This document shows positions 29,159 through 37,674 of a DNA stretch of 64,000 bases, one piece after another. Where the stretch lies: contig CAVOZT010000003.1 of the NCBI GenBank assembly GCA_963701375.1, positions 372,001 through 436,000 on the forward strand. The letters run 5' to 3'. The notes under the pieces were generated by a model. The model was not told the DNA's origin, ran no database searches, and worked only from the letters and a program-made list of their open reading frames with translations. Made by a program: the position numbers and the translations under genes. This DNA is from CAVXTF01 sp963701375. Lineage in GTDB: Bacteria > Actinomycetota > Acidimicrobiia > Acidimicrobiales > CAVXTF01. Within the stretch, counting starts at the first letter, position 1. Each line of letters starts with the position of its first letter.

Positions 29159-30580
29159 ATGGCAGACGTGGTGGTGCTGGGTGGAGGACCTGCCGGGTTG
29201 GCTTCAGCGATCCTGCTGGCGCAGCAGGGGCTCGAGGTCGTGGTGCTGGACCGGGACGAATCTCCGCCCGCTGACTCGGAGACGGCGTGGGAAAGCTGGA
29301 AAAGGAGGAGTGTCGGGCAGTTCCGCCTGGTTCACTACCTGCAGCCCGGCGGCCGGGCCCTCATCGAAGAACACCTGCCGGCGGTGTTACGAGAGCTGCA
29401 GGCGGTTGGCGCCCTCCGGTTCAATCCCGCTGTGGCAGCGGTTCGCTGCCTGCCCGACAAGGCCGGCAAAGACCTTGACCTGAGCCGGTTCGAAACGCTC
29501 ACGACCTGCCGGCGTCCGCTTATCGAGTTCGCCTATGCAGCTGCTGCGGCAAAGACTCCCGGAATTGATATCCGCCACGGCTGCCCCGCTGCGGCGCTCG
29601 TCACTGGTACCGAGGTGATCCCCGGCGTGCCGCACGTCACCGGGGTGCGCACCGACTCGGGTGAGACAATCGAGGCGCGGGTTGTGGTGGACGCGGCCGG
29701 GAGACGCTCACCGCTCTCGTCCATGATCGAAGAGGCGGGCGGGCACCGTCCGCCTGAACACAGCTTCGAAGCAGGCTTCGTCTACAACACGCAGTACTAC
29801 CGCGGTTCGGTACTGCCCGAGCCGCGCGACGACCTGCTGTGCGCCATAGGTTCGATCTCGGTCCTGACCGTCCCCGGCGACAACGGATGGTGGTCGGTCA
29901 CCCTTTACCACTCGCCTAAGGACAAGCAGATGCGCAAGGTCCGCGATCCAAAGGCATTCGAGCGCGTCCTTCAGGCTCTTCCAAACCATGCGCATTGGGC
30001 AGATGGCGAGCCGCAAGGCGACATGTTCTCGATGGCCGCCACAGCAAACAGCACACGGGAGTTCATCGTCGACGGGACGCCGTGTGCCACCGGGGTGGTG
30101 CCACTGGGAGACGCATGGGGCTTCACCAATCCGTCAATCGGGCGGGGGATCACGCTGGGCCTAATGCACGTTGTAGACATGGCCCCCGCAATCGCGGAGC
30201 ACATCGATGACCCGGGCCAGCTCGCGACCGAGTGGGAGCGGCGAACCGAAGGGCGACCGGCAAAATGGCACGCCTCGACTGTCGACTTCGACCGCCTGCG
30301 CGCCCCCCAGGTCGATGCGTTCTTGCAGGGCCTCGACGACCCCTTCGATCCCTCTGATCCGAGAGTGGCCGCGCCGCGGGCCTTCGCCTCCGCATCCCAC
30401 TACGACCCCCACGTGCTCGAGTGGTACTTCGAAGCGATCGGGTGTTTAACCCTTCCCGGGGACGTGATCGCCCGTGAAGGAGTGTTCGAGAGGGTGCTGG
30501 AGGTGGCGCTGTCGACTCCGCCGTACTCGTCGCCTGGACCTAACCGGGCCGAACTCGAGGAGATACTTGCCGCCTCATAG
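29159..30580 (+). CDS. FAD-dependent monooxygenase/halogenase-like flavoprotein
   Basis: A 473-residue flavoprotein. The N-terminal FAD motif is VVVLGGGPAGLASAILLAQQGLEVVVLDRD. The second FAD contact is GVVPLGDAWGFTNPSIGRG, about residues 305-323. The Trp-rich middle and the C-terminal 100 residues are specific to the group A flavin monooxygenase and tryptophan-halogenase class. The Lys of flavin halogenases near the motif is not clear, so hydroxylation is more likely. It is divergent from the SRPBCC-FAD pair. The substrate is unknown. Confidence 0.8.
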   Translation: MADVVVLGGGPAGLASAILLAQQGLEVVVLDRDESPPADSETAWESWKRRSVGQFRLVHYLQPGGRALIEEHLPAVLRELQAVGALRFNPAVAAVRCLPDKAGKDLDLSRFETLTTCRRPLIEFAYAAAAAKTPGIDIRHGCPAAALVTGTEVIPGVPHVTGVRTDSGETIEARVVVDAAGRRSPLSSMIEEAGGHRPPEHSFEAGFVYNTQYYRGSVLPEPRDDLLCAIGSISVLTVPGDNGWWSVTLYHSPKDKQMRKVRDPKAFERVLQALPNHAHWADGEPQGDMFSMAATANSTREFIVDGTPCATGVVPLGDAWGFTNPSIGRGITLGLMHVVDMAPAIAEHIDDPGQLATEWERRTEGRPAKWHASTVDFDRLRAPQVDAFLQGLDDPFDPSDPRVAAPRAFASASHYDPHVLEWYFEAIGCLTLPGDVIAREGVFERVLEVALSTPPYSSPGPNRAELEEILAAS

Positions 30581-30690
30581 CCGGCTGTCCGTAAGACGGC
30601 GGACTCGCCCTGGATGCGCAATCGGACAGACGGCGATTTTCCACAAACTCGCGGACGCAACCAATCAGATCTATGGACAAGGACCTGAAT

Positions 30691-31266
30691 ATGGCTGAAC
30701 TCCTCATCGACTTCATCACTTCGCTCGACGGCTACGCGGCCGCCGAGGGCTGGCCGGGTTGGTGGGGGCTAGAAGGCCCCGAGTACTTGGCGTGGTTGGG
30801 AGAGTCCCCCGAAGCCGACTACACGGTGTTGATGGGCGCAACCACCTACCGCGTCATGTCGAGATTCGCCGCTGCCGGCGAGCCGGGCACTGGACCCCTG
30901 GGGGGCATGTCGAAAGTCGTCTTCTCGAAGACATTGCGCGAGCCCCTCGGGTGGGCGAACACGCAGCTCGTCGCCCAGGACGCGGTTGAGGTCGTGCGAG
31001 AGATGAAGGCAAACGTGGCCAAGTCGATGCGCACGATCGGCAGCCTCACCCTGTGCCGCTCACTACTGAGGGCCGGCCTCGTGGACCGGTTCCGCGTAGT
31101 CGTCTTCCCAGTGATCACCGGAAGCACGGGCCGAGAGTGGATTTACGACGGCTATCCCGATGTTGCGCTCGACATGATCAGCAGTCGCACCTTCGACGGG
31201 CGCATCCAACTGCTTGAGTACGCCCCTACCGTCCTCTCCGGGCGGCCAGGATCGGCGAACGACTGA
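30691..31266 (+). CDS. Dihydrofolate-reductase-like (RibD C-terminal domain) protein
   Basis: A 191-residue protein of the RibD_C/DHFR family (LLIDFITSLDGYAAAEGWPG at the start, then GATTYRVMSRF, KVVFSKTLREPLGWAN and RTIGSLTLCRSLLRAGLVDR). ATG 30691 is chosen over ATG 30673 because AAGGA precedes it. These small reductases are common stand-alone proteins in soil actinobacteria. The substrate is unknown. Two more members lie nearby (31799 and 34164). Confidence 0.85.
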   Translation: MAELLIDFITSLDGYAAAEGWPGWWGLEGPEYLAWLGESPEADYTVLMGATTYRVMSRFAAAGEPGTGPLGGMSKVVFSKTLREPLGWANTQLVAQDAVEVVREMKANVAKSMRTIGSLTLCRSLLRAGLVDRFRVVVFPVITGSTGREWIYDGYPDVALDMISSRTFDGRIQLLEYAPTVLSGRPGSAND

Positions 31267-31300
31267 ACCGTGTCACGCTCACGATTGAGGATCTAGCGAC

Positions 31301-31795
31301 GTGGCCGACGGTCAAGTGAGCGCGACCGCACTGATCAGCGCGCCGCCGGATGCAATCTTCGCCGTGCTCACCGACCCGGCAACGCACGCCGCTATCGATG
31401 GCACCGGCTGGGTCCGCGAGCCCCTCGACGCCAAGCCGCTGACCGCCGCCGGTCAGATCTTCCGGATGTCCATGTACCACCCAGGCCACCCCGACGGCAC
31501 CTACCAGATGGCCAATCGCGTCGAGGTGTTTGACCCGCCGAACACCATTTCCTGGGCGCCGGGAAATGAGGACGGCGACGGTAGCGTGAGCTTCCCCGGC
31601 TGGATCTGGCGTTACGACCTCACGCCGGCCGGACCGTCGAACACCGCTGTGACGCTGACCTACGACTGGTCAGCCGTTCCAGACCCCATCCGAGAACGCA
31701 TCGGATTCCCGCCGTTCCCTCCCGAGCATCTGGAAAACTCCCTCGCCCACCTCGCCGAACAGGTTGCTGCAACGATCGCCGACGTCGGGGACTGA
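31301..31795 (+). CDS. SRPBCC family protein
   Basis: A 164-residue helix-grip domain protein (SATALISAPPDAIFAVLTDP, then YQMANRVEVFDPPNTISWAP, then LTPAGPSNTAVTLTYDWSAV). The start is GTG 31301. It lies between two RibD_C-type reductases and could bind the same hydrophobic ligand; this is inference from context only. Confidence 0.75.
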   Translation: MADGQVSATALISAPPDAIFAVLTDPATHAAIDGTGWVREPLDAKPLTAAGQIFRMSMYHPGHPDGTYQMANRVEVFDPPNTISWAPGNEDGDGSVSFPGWIWRYDLTPAGPSNTAVTLTYDWSAVPDPIRERIGFPPFPPEHLENSLAHLAEQVAATIADVGD

Positions 31796-31798
31796 CCG

Positions 31799-32386
31799 AT
31801 GCGCAAGATCATCTGGATGATGTCGGTGTCGGTCGACGGCTACATGGAAGGGCCGAACCGCGAGATCGACTGGCACATGGTCGACGACGAACTCCATCGC
31901 CACATGAACGCCTGGATCCGCGACGCCAGCGCTTTCCTCGAGGGGCGGGTCACCTACGAGCTGATGGCCGAGTTCTGGCCGACAGCCGACCAGGACCCGA
32001 CCGCCACCCCGACGATCGTCGAATTCGCGCGGATATGGCGGGACATGCCGAAGGTCGTCTACTCACGCACCCTGGAACACGCCAGCTGGAACGCGACGGT
32101 CGCCCACGACGTCGCGCCGGCCGAGGTGCTCGCTCTCAAGGCAAAGCCCGGGGGCGGGGGCGACCTCGTCCTCGGCGGCAGCAACCTGGGCGCGGAGTTC
32201 GCCCGCCACGACCTGATCGACGAATACCGCCTCTATGTCCACCCGGTCGTTATCGGACGCGGGAAGCCGGCGCTCCATCCCTCCGATGCCAACGTCCCCC
32301 TACAGCTCGTGGAGACCCACATCTTCGGCAACGGAGTCGTCATGTTGCGGTACGAGCGGCGTCCTTCGGGGCCCGCGGTCGGGTGA
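31799..32386 (+). CDS. Dihydrofolate-reductase-like (RibD C-terminal domain) protein
   Basis: A 195-residue RibD_C family protein (IIWMMSVSVDGYMEGPNREI, then GRVTYELMAEFWP, KVVYSRTLEHASWNAT, GGSNLGAEFARHDLIDEYRL and VIGRGKPAL). It starts three bases after the SRPBCC gene, so the two are in one operon. The substrate is unknown. Confidence 0.85.
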   Translation: MRKIIWMMSVSVDGYMEGPNREIDWHMVDDELHRHMNAWIRDASAFLEGRVTYELMAEFWPTADQDPTATPTIVEFARIWRDMPKVVYSRTLEHASWNATVAHDVAPAEVLALKAKPGGGGDLVLGGSNLGAEFARHDLIDEYRLYVHPVVIGRGKPALHPSDANVPLQLVETHIFGNGVVMLRYERRPSGPAVG

Positions 32387-32503
32387 TTCCTTCGGAGCCG
32401 CTCCTCCGACAGACGACGCCGATTACTTCGACGCTAACTTCGACGCCCGCACTCCGCCGGGTTGAGCCTGAATTGCCGAACGAGGGAAGGAGGATGCAAC
32501 CCA

Positions 32504-32944
32504 GTGCCAAGCATTCGACGCCTCGACCACGTCGGCATCACCGTCGCCGACCTCGACACGGTGTCGGCGTTCTTTGTCGAGCTAGGACTTGAGATCGAGG
32601 GCCGTATGTTCCTCGAGGGCGAGTTTCTGGACACCGTGATTGGCATACCGGACTCGCGTACCGAAATGGTCATGCTGCGGCCGCCCGACGGAGGCGCCGG
32701 GCTGGAGCTGGCTCGCTTCATCCGGCCTAACCACGAACCAGGATCGCCCGCTGCGATGGCCACCGAACTGGGGCTGCGCAGTGTGGCGTTCGAAGTGGAC
32801 GACCTTCAGGCGATCATCGAGCGCCTGGAAAAGGACGGCTACGGCCTGGTCGGCGGCATCGGTGAGTACGAGCGCGTCTGGCGAATGGCCTCCGTACGCG
32901 GGCCAGAAGGGATCATCGTCTCCCTCGCCGAGCGGATCGACTGA
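32504..32944 (+). CDS. VOC family (glyoxalase/bleomycin-resistance) protein
   Basis: A 146-residue single-domain protein pair (RRLDHVGITVADLDTVSAFF with the first His, then VAFEVDDLQAIIERLEKDGY). GTG 32504 follows GGAAGGAGG and begins the conserved domain. Metal ligands His and Glu of the fold are present at the expected ends. The substrate is unknown. Confidence 0.8.
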   Translation: MPSIRRLDHVGITVADLDTVSAFFVELGLEIEGRMFLEGEFLDTVIGIPDSRTEMVMLRPPDGGAGLELARFIRPNHEPGSPAAMATELGLRSVAFEVDDLQAIIERLEKDGYGLVGGIGEYERVWRMASVRGPEGIIVSLAERID

Positions 32945-33323
32945 CCTGTCCCAACGCCAGCCTGCTGTTTCCCGGGTCGCCAGGTAGTGGTCCGTCGCAG
33001 GAATGGGCTGGGTATTCCCAAAGCGACGGAGATCAGGCGCGTGTGCGCCCATGTGGCAGATGACAACAGCTTGACCCACGGCTCGGGCGGCCGCAACGGC
33101 TGCGGGAGCTTTCACCTCACCAACAGACACGACTCCGACGAACCGACGACGAATCTCCGCGGCGGTGTTCAGTTCTCCACACAGATCGGCCAGATCCGCT
33201 ATTGCGCATATACGTTGGTGCATCGATTCGGCATGTGGAATGTCTTGCAGTTCGCCCTCACAATTAGGCGCGAACCTTCGCTACTCTGCGCAAGAGCGAG
33301 AACATAACTAGGAGGACGAGCAC
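32945..33323. other. 379-base stretch without a supported gene
   Basis: Open frames occur on both strands, but none resembles a known family and none has a convincing ribosome site. The minus-strand frame ending near 33223 (with AVVICHMGAHAPDL) has a protein-like composition and could be a decayed gene. A good ribosome site (AGGAGG) belongs to the next gene at 33324. Confidence 0.5.
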
Positions 33324-34098
33324 ATGCCTGAGTTCACTTCTTATCCTGCGGGAACACCGTCGTGGGTCGACCACGCCGCCAAGGATCTCGCCGGCTCCAA
33401 CTCGTTTTACAGCGGTCTTTTTGGGTGGGAGGCCGACGACCAAGGCGAGGATATGGGCCACTACACCCTGATGCGCAAGGCTGGGAAGAGCGTCGCGGGC
33501 AATATGGGCACCATGGAAGGTCAGCCGAGTGCATGGACCTCATACATCTCGGTTGAAGACGCTGATGCGACGGTCAACCGTGCCAAGAAGGCAGGAGCGA
33601 CCGTGTTCGTCGAACCTATGGATGTTGCGGACATCGGGCGAATGGCGGTCTTCGCCGACCCGACCGGGGCCGCCATCGGCGTCTGGCAGCCGAAGACCTT
33701 CATGGGAGCCGAACTGGCCAACGAGGCAGGTACTTTCGCCTGGAACGAACTCAATACCAGAGACATCCCCGCAGCCAAGGCCTTCTACAAGGAGGTGTTC
33801 GGCTGGACGCCCAACGACCTCGACATGGAGGGCATGCAGTACACCGAGTGGAAGCTCGGGGAGAAGTCGATTGCGGGGATCGATGACCATGCCAGACATG
33901 GTTCCCGCCGAGGTTCCCGCTCACTGGCTCGTGTACTTCGGGACGGAGGACACCGATGCCACAGTCGCCAAGGCAAGCGAACTCGGTGCCACGACCCTGG
34001 TCCCGCCGACGGACATTCCTCCTGGTCGATTCTCCGTGCTCATGGACCCCGACGGCGCTGCTTTTGCGGTGATCAAGATGACGCCCATGTCCTCTTAA
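33324..34098 (+). CDS. Two-domain VOC family protein, frameshifted
   Basis: About 257 residues when joined. ATG 33324 follows AGGAGGACGAGC. Two glyoxalase-like domains are present: HAAKDLAGSNSFYSGLFGWE for the first, and NELNTRDIPAAKAFYKEVFG for the second. The frame shifts at about 33877-33884; PAEVPAHWLVYFGTEDTDAT then continues with the expected ending (MDPDGAAFAVIKM). The layout matches the 'VOC family protein' group that includes mycobacterial fosfomycin/oxalate-type homologues, without an identified substrate. Confidence 0.75.
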
Positions 34099-34163
34099 CC
34101 GAGCGGAGTCGTATCGGCCGCTACCCGACCGTCATCAGATACCCGAGCCAGCCTCGGGCAGCG

Positions 34164-34808
34164 TTACACACGGGTGAAGGTGAGATGTGTGACGCCACTG
34201 GGCGAGCTGATCGACTCAATCTCGAAGCGCTGATCGAGATCCTCGAGCCCATCCCAAAGACGCTCCCCTCGTCCGAGGACGATAGGTGCCACCGCGACGT
34301 GCAAGTAGTCGATCAGATCGGCGACAAGGAATTCGCGGACGGTCGAGGGTCCTCCGCCGATGCGGATGTCGAGATCGCCTGCAGCCTCCCCTGCAACCTG
34401 CAGCGCCTCGGCCGGTGTCGCGTCGATGAAGTGGAAGGTCGTCCCGCCCTCCATCGGTATCGGCGGTCTGGGGTGGTGTGTGAGAACGAACACCGGTGTG
34501 TGAAATGGCGGATTATCACCCCACCACCCTCGCCATGCGTCGTCAGTCCACGGGCCGCGCTGATGACCGAATTTGTTGCGGCCCATGATTTCGACCCCGA
34601 TGCCAGGACCCCATTGGTACGCAAAGGCGTCGTCCACTCCGGCGCTGCCCCCGTCCTGGCCATGCATTTCACGGAAGCTGCGCGTCGCTACGAACCACTC
34701 GTGAAGCTTGTTACCTGCGTGTCCGAATGGTGTTTCGAGGCTTTGGCCGTCACCCGTGCCGAAGCCGTCGAGTGAAATCGAGAAATTGCGAACTCGAACG
34801 TGTGACAT
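34164..34808 (-). CDS. Dihydrofolate-reductase-like (RibD C-terminal domain) protein
   Basis: A 214-residue RibD_C member (HVRVRNFSISLDGFGTGDGQ, then GVEIMGRNKFG, VFVLTHHPRPPIPMEGG, IGGGPSTVREFLVADLIDY and PIVLGRGERLWDG). It has the full NADPH-site pattern of the family. It is convergent with the VOC gene. This is the third member of the family within 4 kb. Confidence 0.85.
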   Translation of the reverse strand: MSHVRVRNFSISLDGFGTGDGQSLETPFGHAGNKLHEWFVATRSFREMHGQDGGSAGVDDAFAYQWGPGIGVEIMGRNKFGHQRGPWTDDAWRGWWGDNPPFHTPVFVLTHHPRPPIPMEGGTTFHFIDATPAEALQVAGEAAGDLDIRIGGGPSTVREFLVADLIDYLHVAVAPIVLGRGERLWDGLEDLDQRFEIESISSPSGVTHLTFTRV

Positions 34809-34865
34809 GGAGGTTCTCCTCTGTTGTTGTCTGTCTAAGGGTAAGGCTCCTCAAGGTGAGACTTT

Positions 34866-35033
34866 TCATCCCCCACGCCCACAAGTTTGGGGGCGCTGGT
34901 CCCTAATCGGCACGCCCGCGAGCTTCGCCGGTGCCGGCCAGTGCTTGGGGTGCGGGACCCCAAGATCTCGACGCACCTTTGAGCACGCGCCCCTTGACAG
35001 ACCGGTCGCCTCGGCGATCGCCGCTGGCGACAT
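34866..35033 (-). pseudogene. Short helix-turn-helix protein remnant
   Basis: The minus-strand frame from ATG 35033 to the stop at 34866 encodes 55 residues: MSPAAIAEATGLSRGACSKV, then RRDLGVPHPKHW. This has the alternation of a helix-turn-helix with a basic second helix. A stop lies a few codons upstream in the same frame, so this is probably the C-terminal end of a longer gene now lost. I do not recognise the family firmly. Confidence 0.4.
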
Positions 35034-35104
35034 ATGGGCATCAGCGCGTCAGACCGGGGCATGACCTACCACTCACCGCCTGGACTGGATTTGTCGATGC
35101 GATA

Positions 35105-35154
35105 GGAGGAGTTTTGTCAGGAACCCCTAGAGGGCTGCCGACAAAACCCCCTCC
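35105..35154. repeat. Imperfect 50-base hairpin containing repeat copy 1
   Basis: GGAGG and GTTTTGTC on the left pair with GACAAAAC and CCCTCC on the right, with weaker pairing between. The left arm, GTTTTGTCAGGAACCCCTAG at 35111-35130, recurs at 37649-37668 with 18 of 20 bases identical. The pair brackets the GMC oxidoreductase gene. Confidence 0.6.
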
Positions 35155-35397
35155 ACCAGGTAGGGACCATGCTGCTGTCCTGCCATTTCCCACGCTGTTG
35201 CTCGCGATTTCCCACATACTTGCGGCCGCGATCAAATGAACCCGCACGTCTCCGGTTATCGGGCGAACTTTTCGCCTCACACATGCTCGTTGAGTGGCAT
35301 CCACGGGGCTGAATCCGCCCGAGAAGCTGGTGGGATGTTCGAAAACTTCACGGGTGTCGATACAGGACGGCAGGCCTGAGTTCTTGACCATCTGTGC

Positions 35398-35431
35398 AAT
35401 CCCAGCCGGAGTCCTTGGGAACGCTGGGATT
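35398..35431. promoter_or_regulatory. Inverted repeat in front of the GMC oxidoreductase gene
   Basis: AATCCCAGC-N16-GCTGGGATT is a perfect nine-base inverted repeat that ends five bases before the GTG at 35436. It could be an operator or a hairpin that limits translation. No matching copy was noticed elsewhere. Confidence 0.4.
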
Positions 35432-35435
35432 CATC

Positions 35436-37300
35436 GTGAGTAGGCTCCGATTTGTGGCGCAAGAGTTCGATTTTGTCGTTGTGGGTGGGGGGTCCGCTGG
35501 AGCGGTCATCGCGGCGCGACTCTCCGAGGACCCGAAGTGCAGGGTGGCACTCGTGGAAGCTGGTGGCAAACCGCCCCCTCAGGAGCTGATGCCGGCCGCC
35601 TGCCCCACGCTGCAGCTCAACCCCGAGACGGACTGGATGTACACCGCAGACGCCGGCAACACCGGGCTTGGTCTCATCGATGGCCGGATGATGGTTCCGC
35701 GCGGCAAGATGCTCGGAGGTTCCTCCGGGATCAACTACATGGCCTACGTCCGTGGGCATCCTGGGGACTTCGACTCATGGGCTGCCGACGGCGCCACGGG
35801 TTGGAGCTACGAGGAGGTGTTGGCCTACTTCAAAAAAAGCGAGGGCCTTGCCCCGAGCGGCGACATCACCGTCGATACCGATGCGCATAACACTCAAGGT
35901 CCGCTCGGAGTCTCGGTGCGCTCACCGGTCATCCGCGGTTCGCAAGAGTTTGTGGAGGCTGCGGTTGCGGCAGGAATCCCGGTCGGTGACTACAACGGCC
36001 GGGACCGGGGGGAGCTGACGGTGTCGTGTCGCTCTTGCAGACCACGACTCGCAAAGGTAAGCGTTCGAGCACCTACCATTCGTTCCTCGAGGGCGATGTC
36101 GAGAAGCGACCCAATCTTGAGCTGATCTGCGGAGCCCAGGTGACGCGGGTGATGCTCGAAGGAGGGCCTGGTCAGCTCGCTGCACAGGGGGTCGAGTACT
36201 GGGCGGCGGATGGCGAGATGTCCGTCGCCTTGGCCAAAAGGGAGGTTGTGCTCAGTGCTGGCGCGGTGGGTTCACCGCACATCCTTCTACTCTCTGGCAT
36301 CGGACCGAAGAGTGAGCTCGAAGCCGTTGGCGTCCCATGCCAACTCGACTCGCCAGACGTGGGCAAGCACTTAAAGGACCATCTGCAGGTTGGCCTTGCC
36401 TTTGCGGCGCCGGGCGTGGGCGTCTCCATGACCGAAGTCGGCATCTCGATGGGGCCGGACGCCCTGCGGGCTCCGGCGGGCCCGTTGCCGGCTGACCCTG
36501 GCGACGATGCTGACATGCCCGCAGAGCTCCAAGCTCTCAAACAAGAGGCCGAGCGGCGCCTAACCGAATGGGCGACCACCGGACACGGCCTCGTGTCATC
36601 CTCGCTTTATGAAGCCTGCGCCTGGTTCTCTACCGGGTTGGGCGATCCGCACACCCACGACGCACAGATCGGATTCCTCGCGTGCGGCTACAACCCTGAT
36701 CTCTGGCGCACCTGCCTACGGACTGATCCCGATGACTACTTCGATGACCCGGCCGTCAGCTTGGCCCCCGATGCCGAGAACATGATCGTCCTCGCCAACC
36801 CGGTGCAGCCCCACAGCGAAGGCGAAATCGTCCTTGCCAGCGCTGATCCAACTGCTCATCCCGACATTCGCATGAACTACTACGCAGACCCCCACGACAT
36901 CCAGGTCATGATCGCAGTCATCCGTCGGGTCCTAGACGTGGTCGCGAACTGGCCGTCACACCGGGAGATCGGTCCCTGGATGGTCCCTCCGTTTCTCGCC
37001 CTCAAACACGATCACGTAGCGGGCGACACCCCCAGCGATGCACTTCTCGAGGATCTCGTTCGTCATTATTCGTTCACCGTTTACCACCTCACGTCGACCT
37101 GCCGGATAGGAAGCGTCGTGGATCCCCGGCTCCGTGTAAACGGGGTTGCCAACCTTCGAGTCGCGGACGCCAGCGTCATGCCCAACGTGGTGAGCGGAAA
37201 CACAAACGCTGCGTCGATCATGATCGGCGAGAAGGCGGCAGAGATCGTCGCGACCGACCACGGTGTGAAACTGAAGGAGTTCGTTGGAAGCGGGTTCTGA
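35436..37300 (+). CDS. GMC family oxidoreductase (choline/alcohol dehydrogenase-like), frameshifted
   Basis: About 621 residues when joined. The FAD motif is FDFVVVGGGSAGAVIAARLS at the N-terminus and the GMC signature is PRGKMLGGSSGINYMAYVRG. The C-terminal active site is YHLTSTCRIGS with the catalytic His, and NGVANLRVADASVMPNVVSG follows. The frame changes near 36015-36035 and the family sequence continues with LLQTTTRKGKRSSTYHSFLE. GTG 35436 and GTG 35454 are both possible starts. It would oxidise an alcohol with FAD. The gene sits alone between two copies of a short repeat. Confidence 0.75.
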
Positions 37301-37674
37301 CCGCGGTCCGTTGCAAACGTCGCCTCGTCCCTTACGGCAGATGTCACTCGGAAGGGTTCCACCTGTCGTCCCGTCCGACCTTGTATGGCCTCGCTCTGCA
37401 TTAGCGGATCGGCTCATCGGGAATATCACCAACCCCGAACACCTTCCCGAGTAAGAAGGCTTCCTTGGCATTACCGGTAGCAACCCCTCGACTCGAACTG
37501 GAGAGAATGTAAGAACGATGCGACGTGGGTCGGCTTCAACCGGGAACTCTGACCACTGCTCAAGCGTCCACCTCGCGGTGAGGAGCTGGTTCTCCAGTTG
37601 CGTCGCGGATTGATTAGCTCCGGCATGCCCGGACGGTAGTAAGGCGGCGTTTTGTCAGGAGCCCTTAGCTAGCT
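37301..37674. other. 374-base stretch without a gene, ending in repeat copy 2
   Basis: I see no supported coding sequence here. A GC-rich palindromic stretch (CCGGCATGCCCGG near 37620-37632) lies downstream of glnA and may help terminate it. The stretch ends with GTTTTGTCAGGAGCCCTTAG (37649-37668), seven bases from the glnA stop. Confidence 0.6.
37649..37668 (+). repeat. Repeat copy 2 next to glnA
   Basis: GTTTTGTCAGGAGCCCTTAG matches the arm at 35111-35130 in 18 of 20 bases and in the same orientation. Weaker similarity extends about ten bases upstream. Here the hairpin partner is missing. Confidence 0.6.

Noticed and set aside
32582..33223. A 213-residue minus-strand frame over the VOC gene and the following gap
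   Set aside because: Most of it is antisense to the VOC gene; the part in the gap has no recognised family and no ribosome site. It is mentioned only as a possible relic.
35105..35154. Integron attC-like site
   Set aside because: The hairpin lacks the conserved GTTRRRY/RYYYAAC ends and no integron integrase is present.
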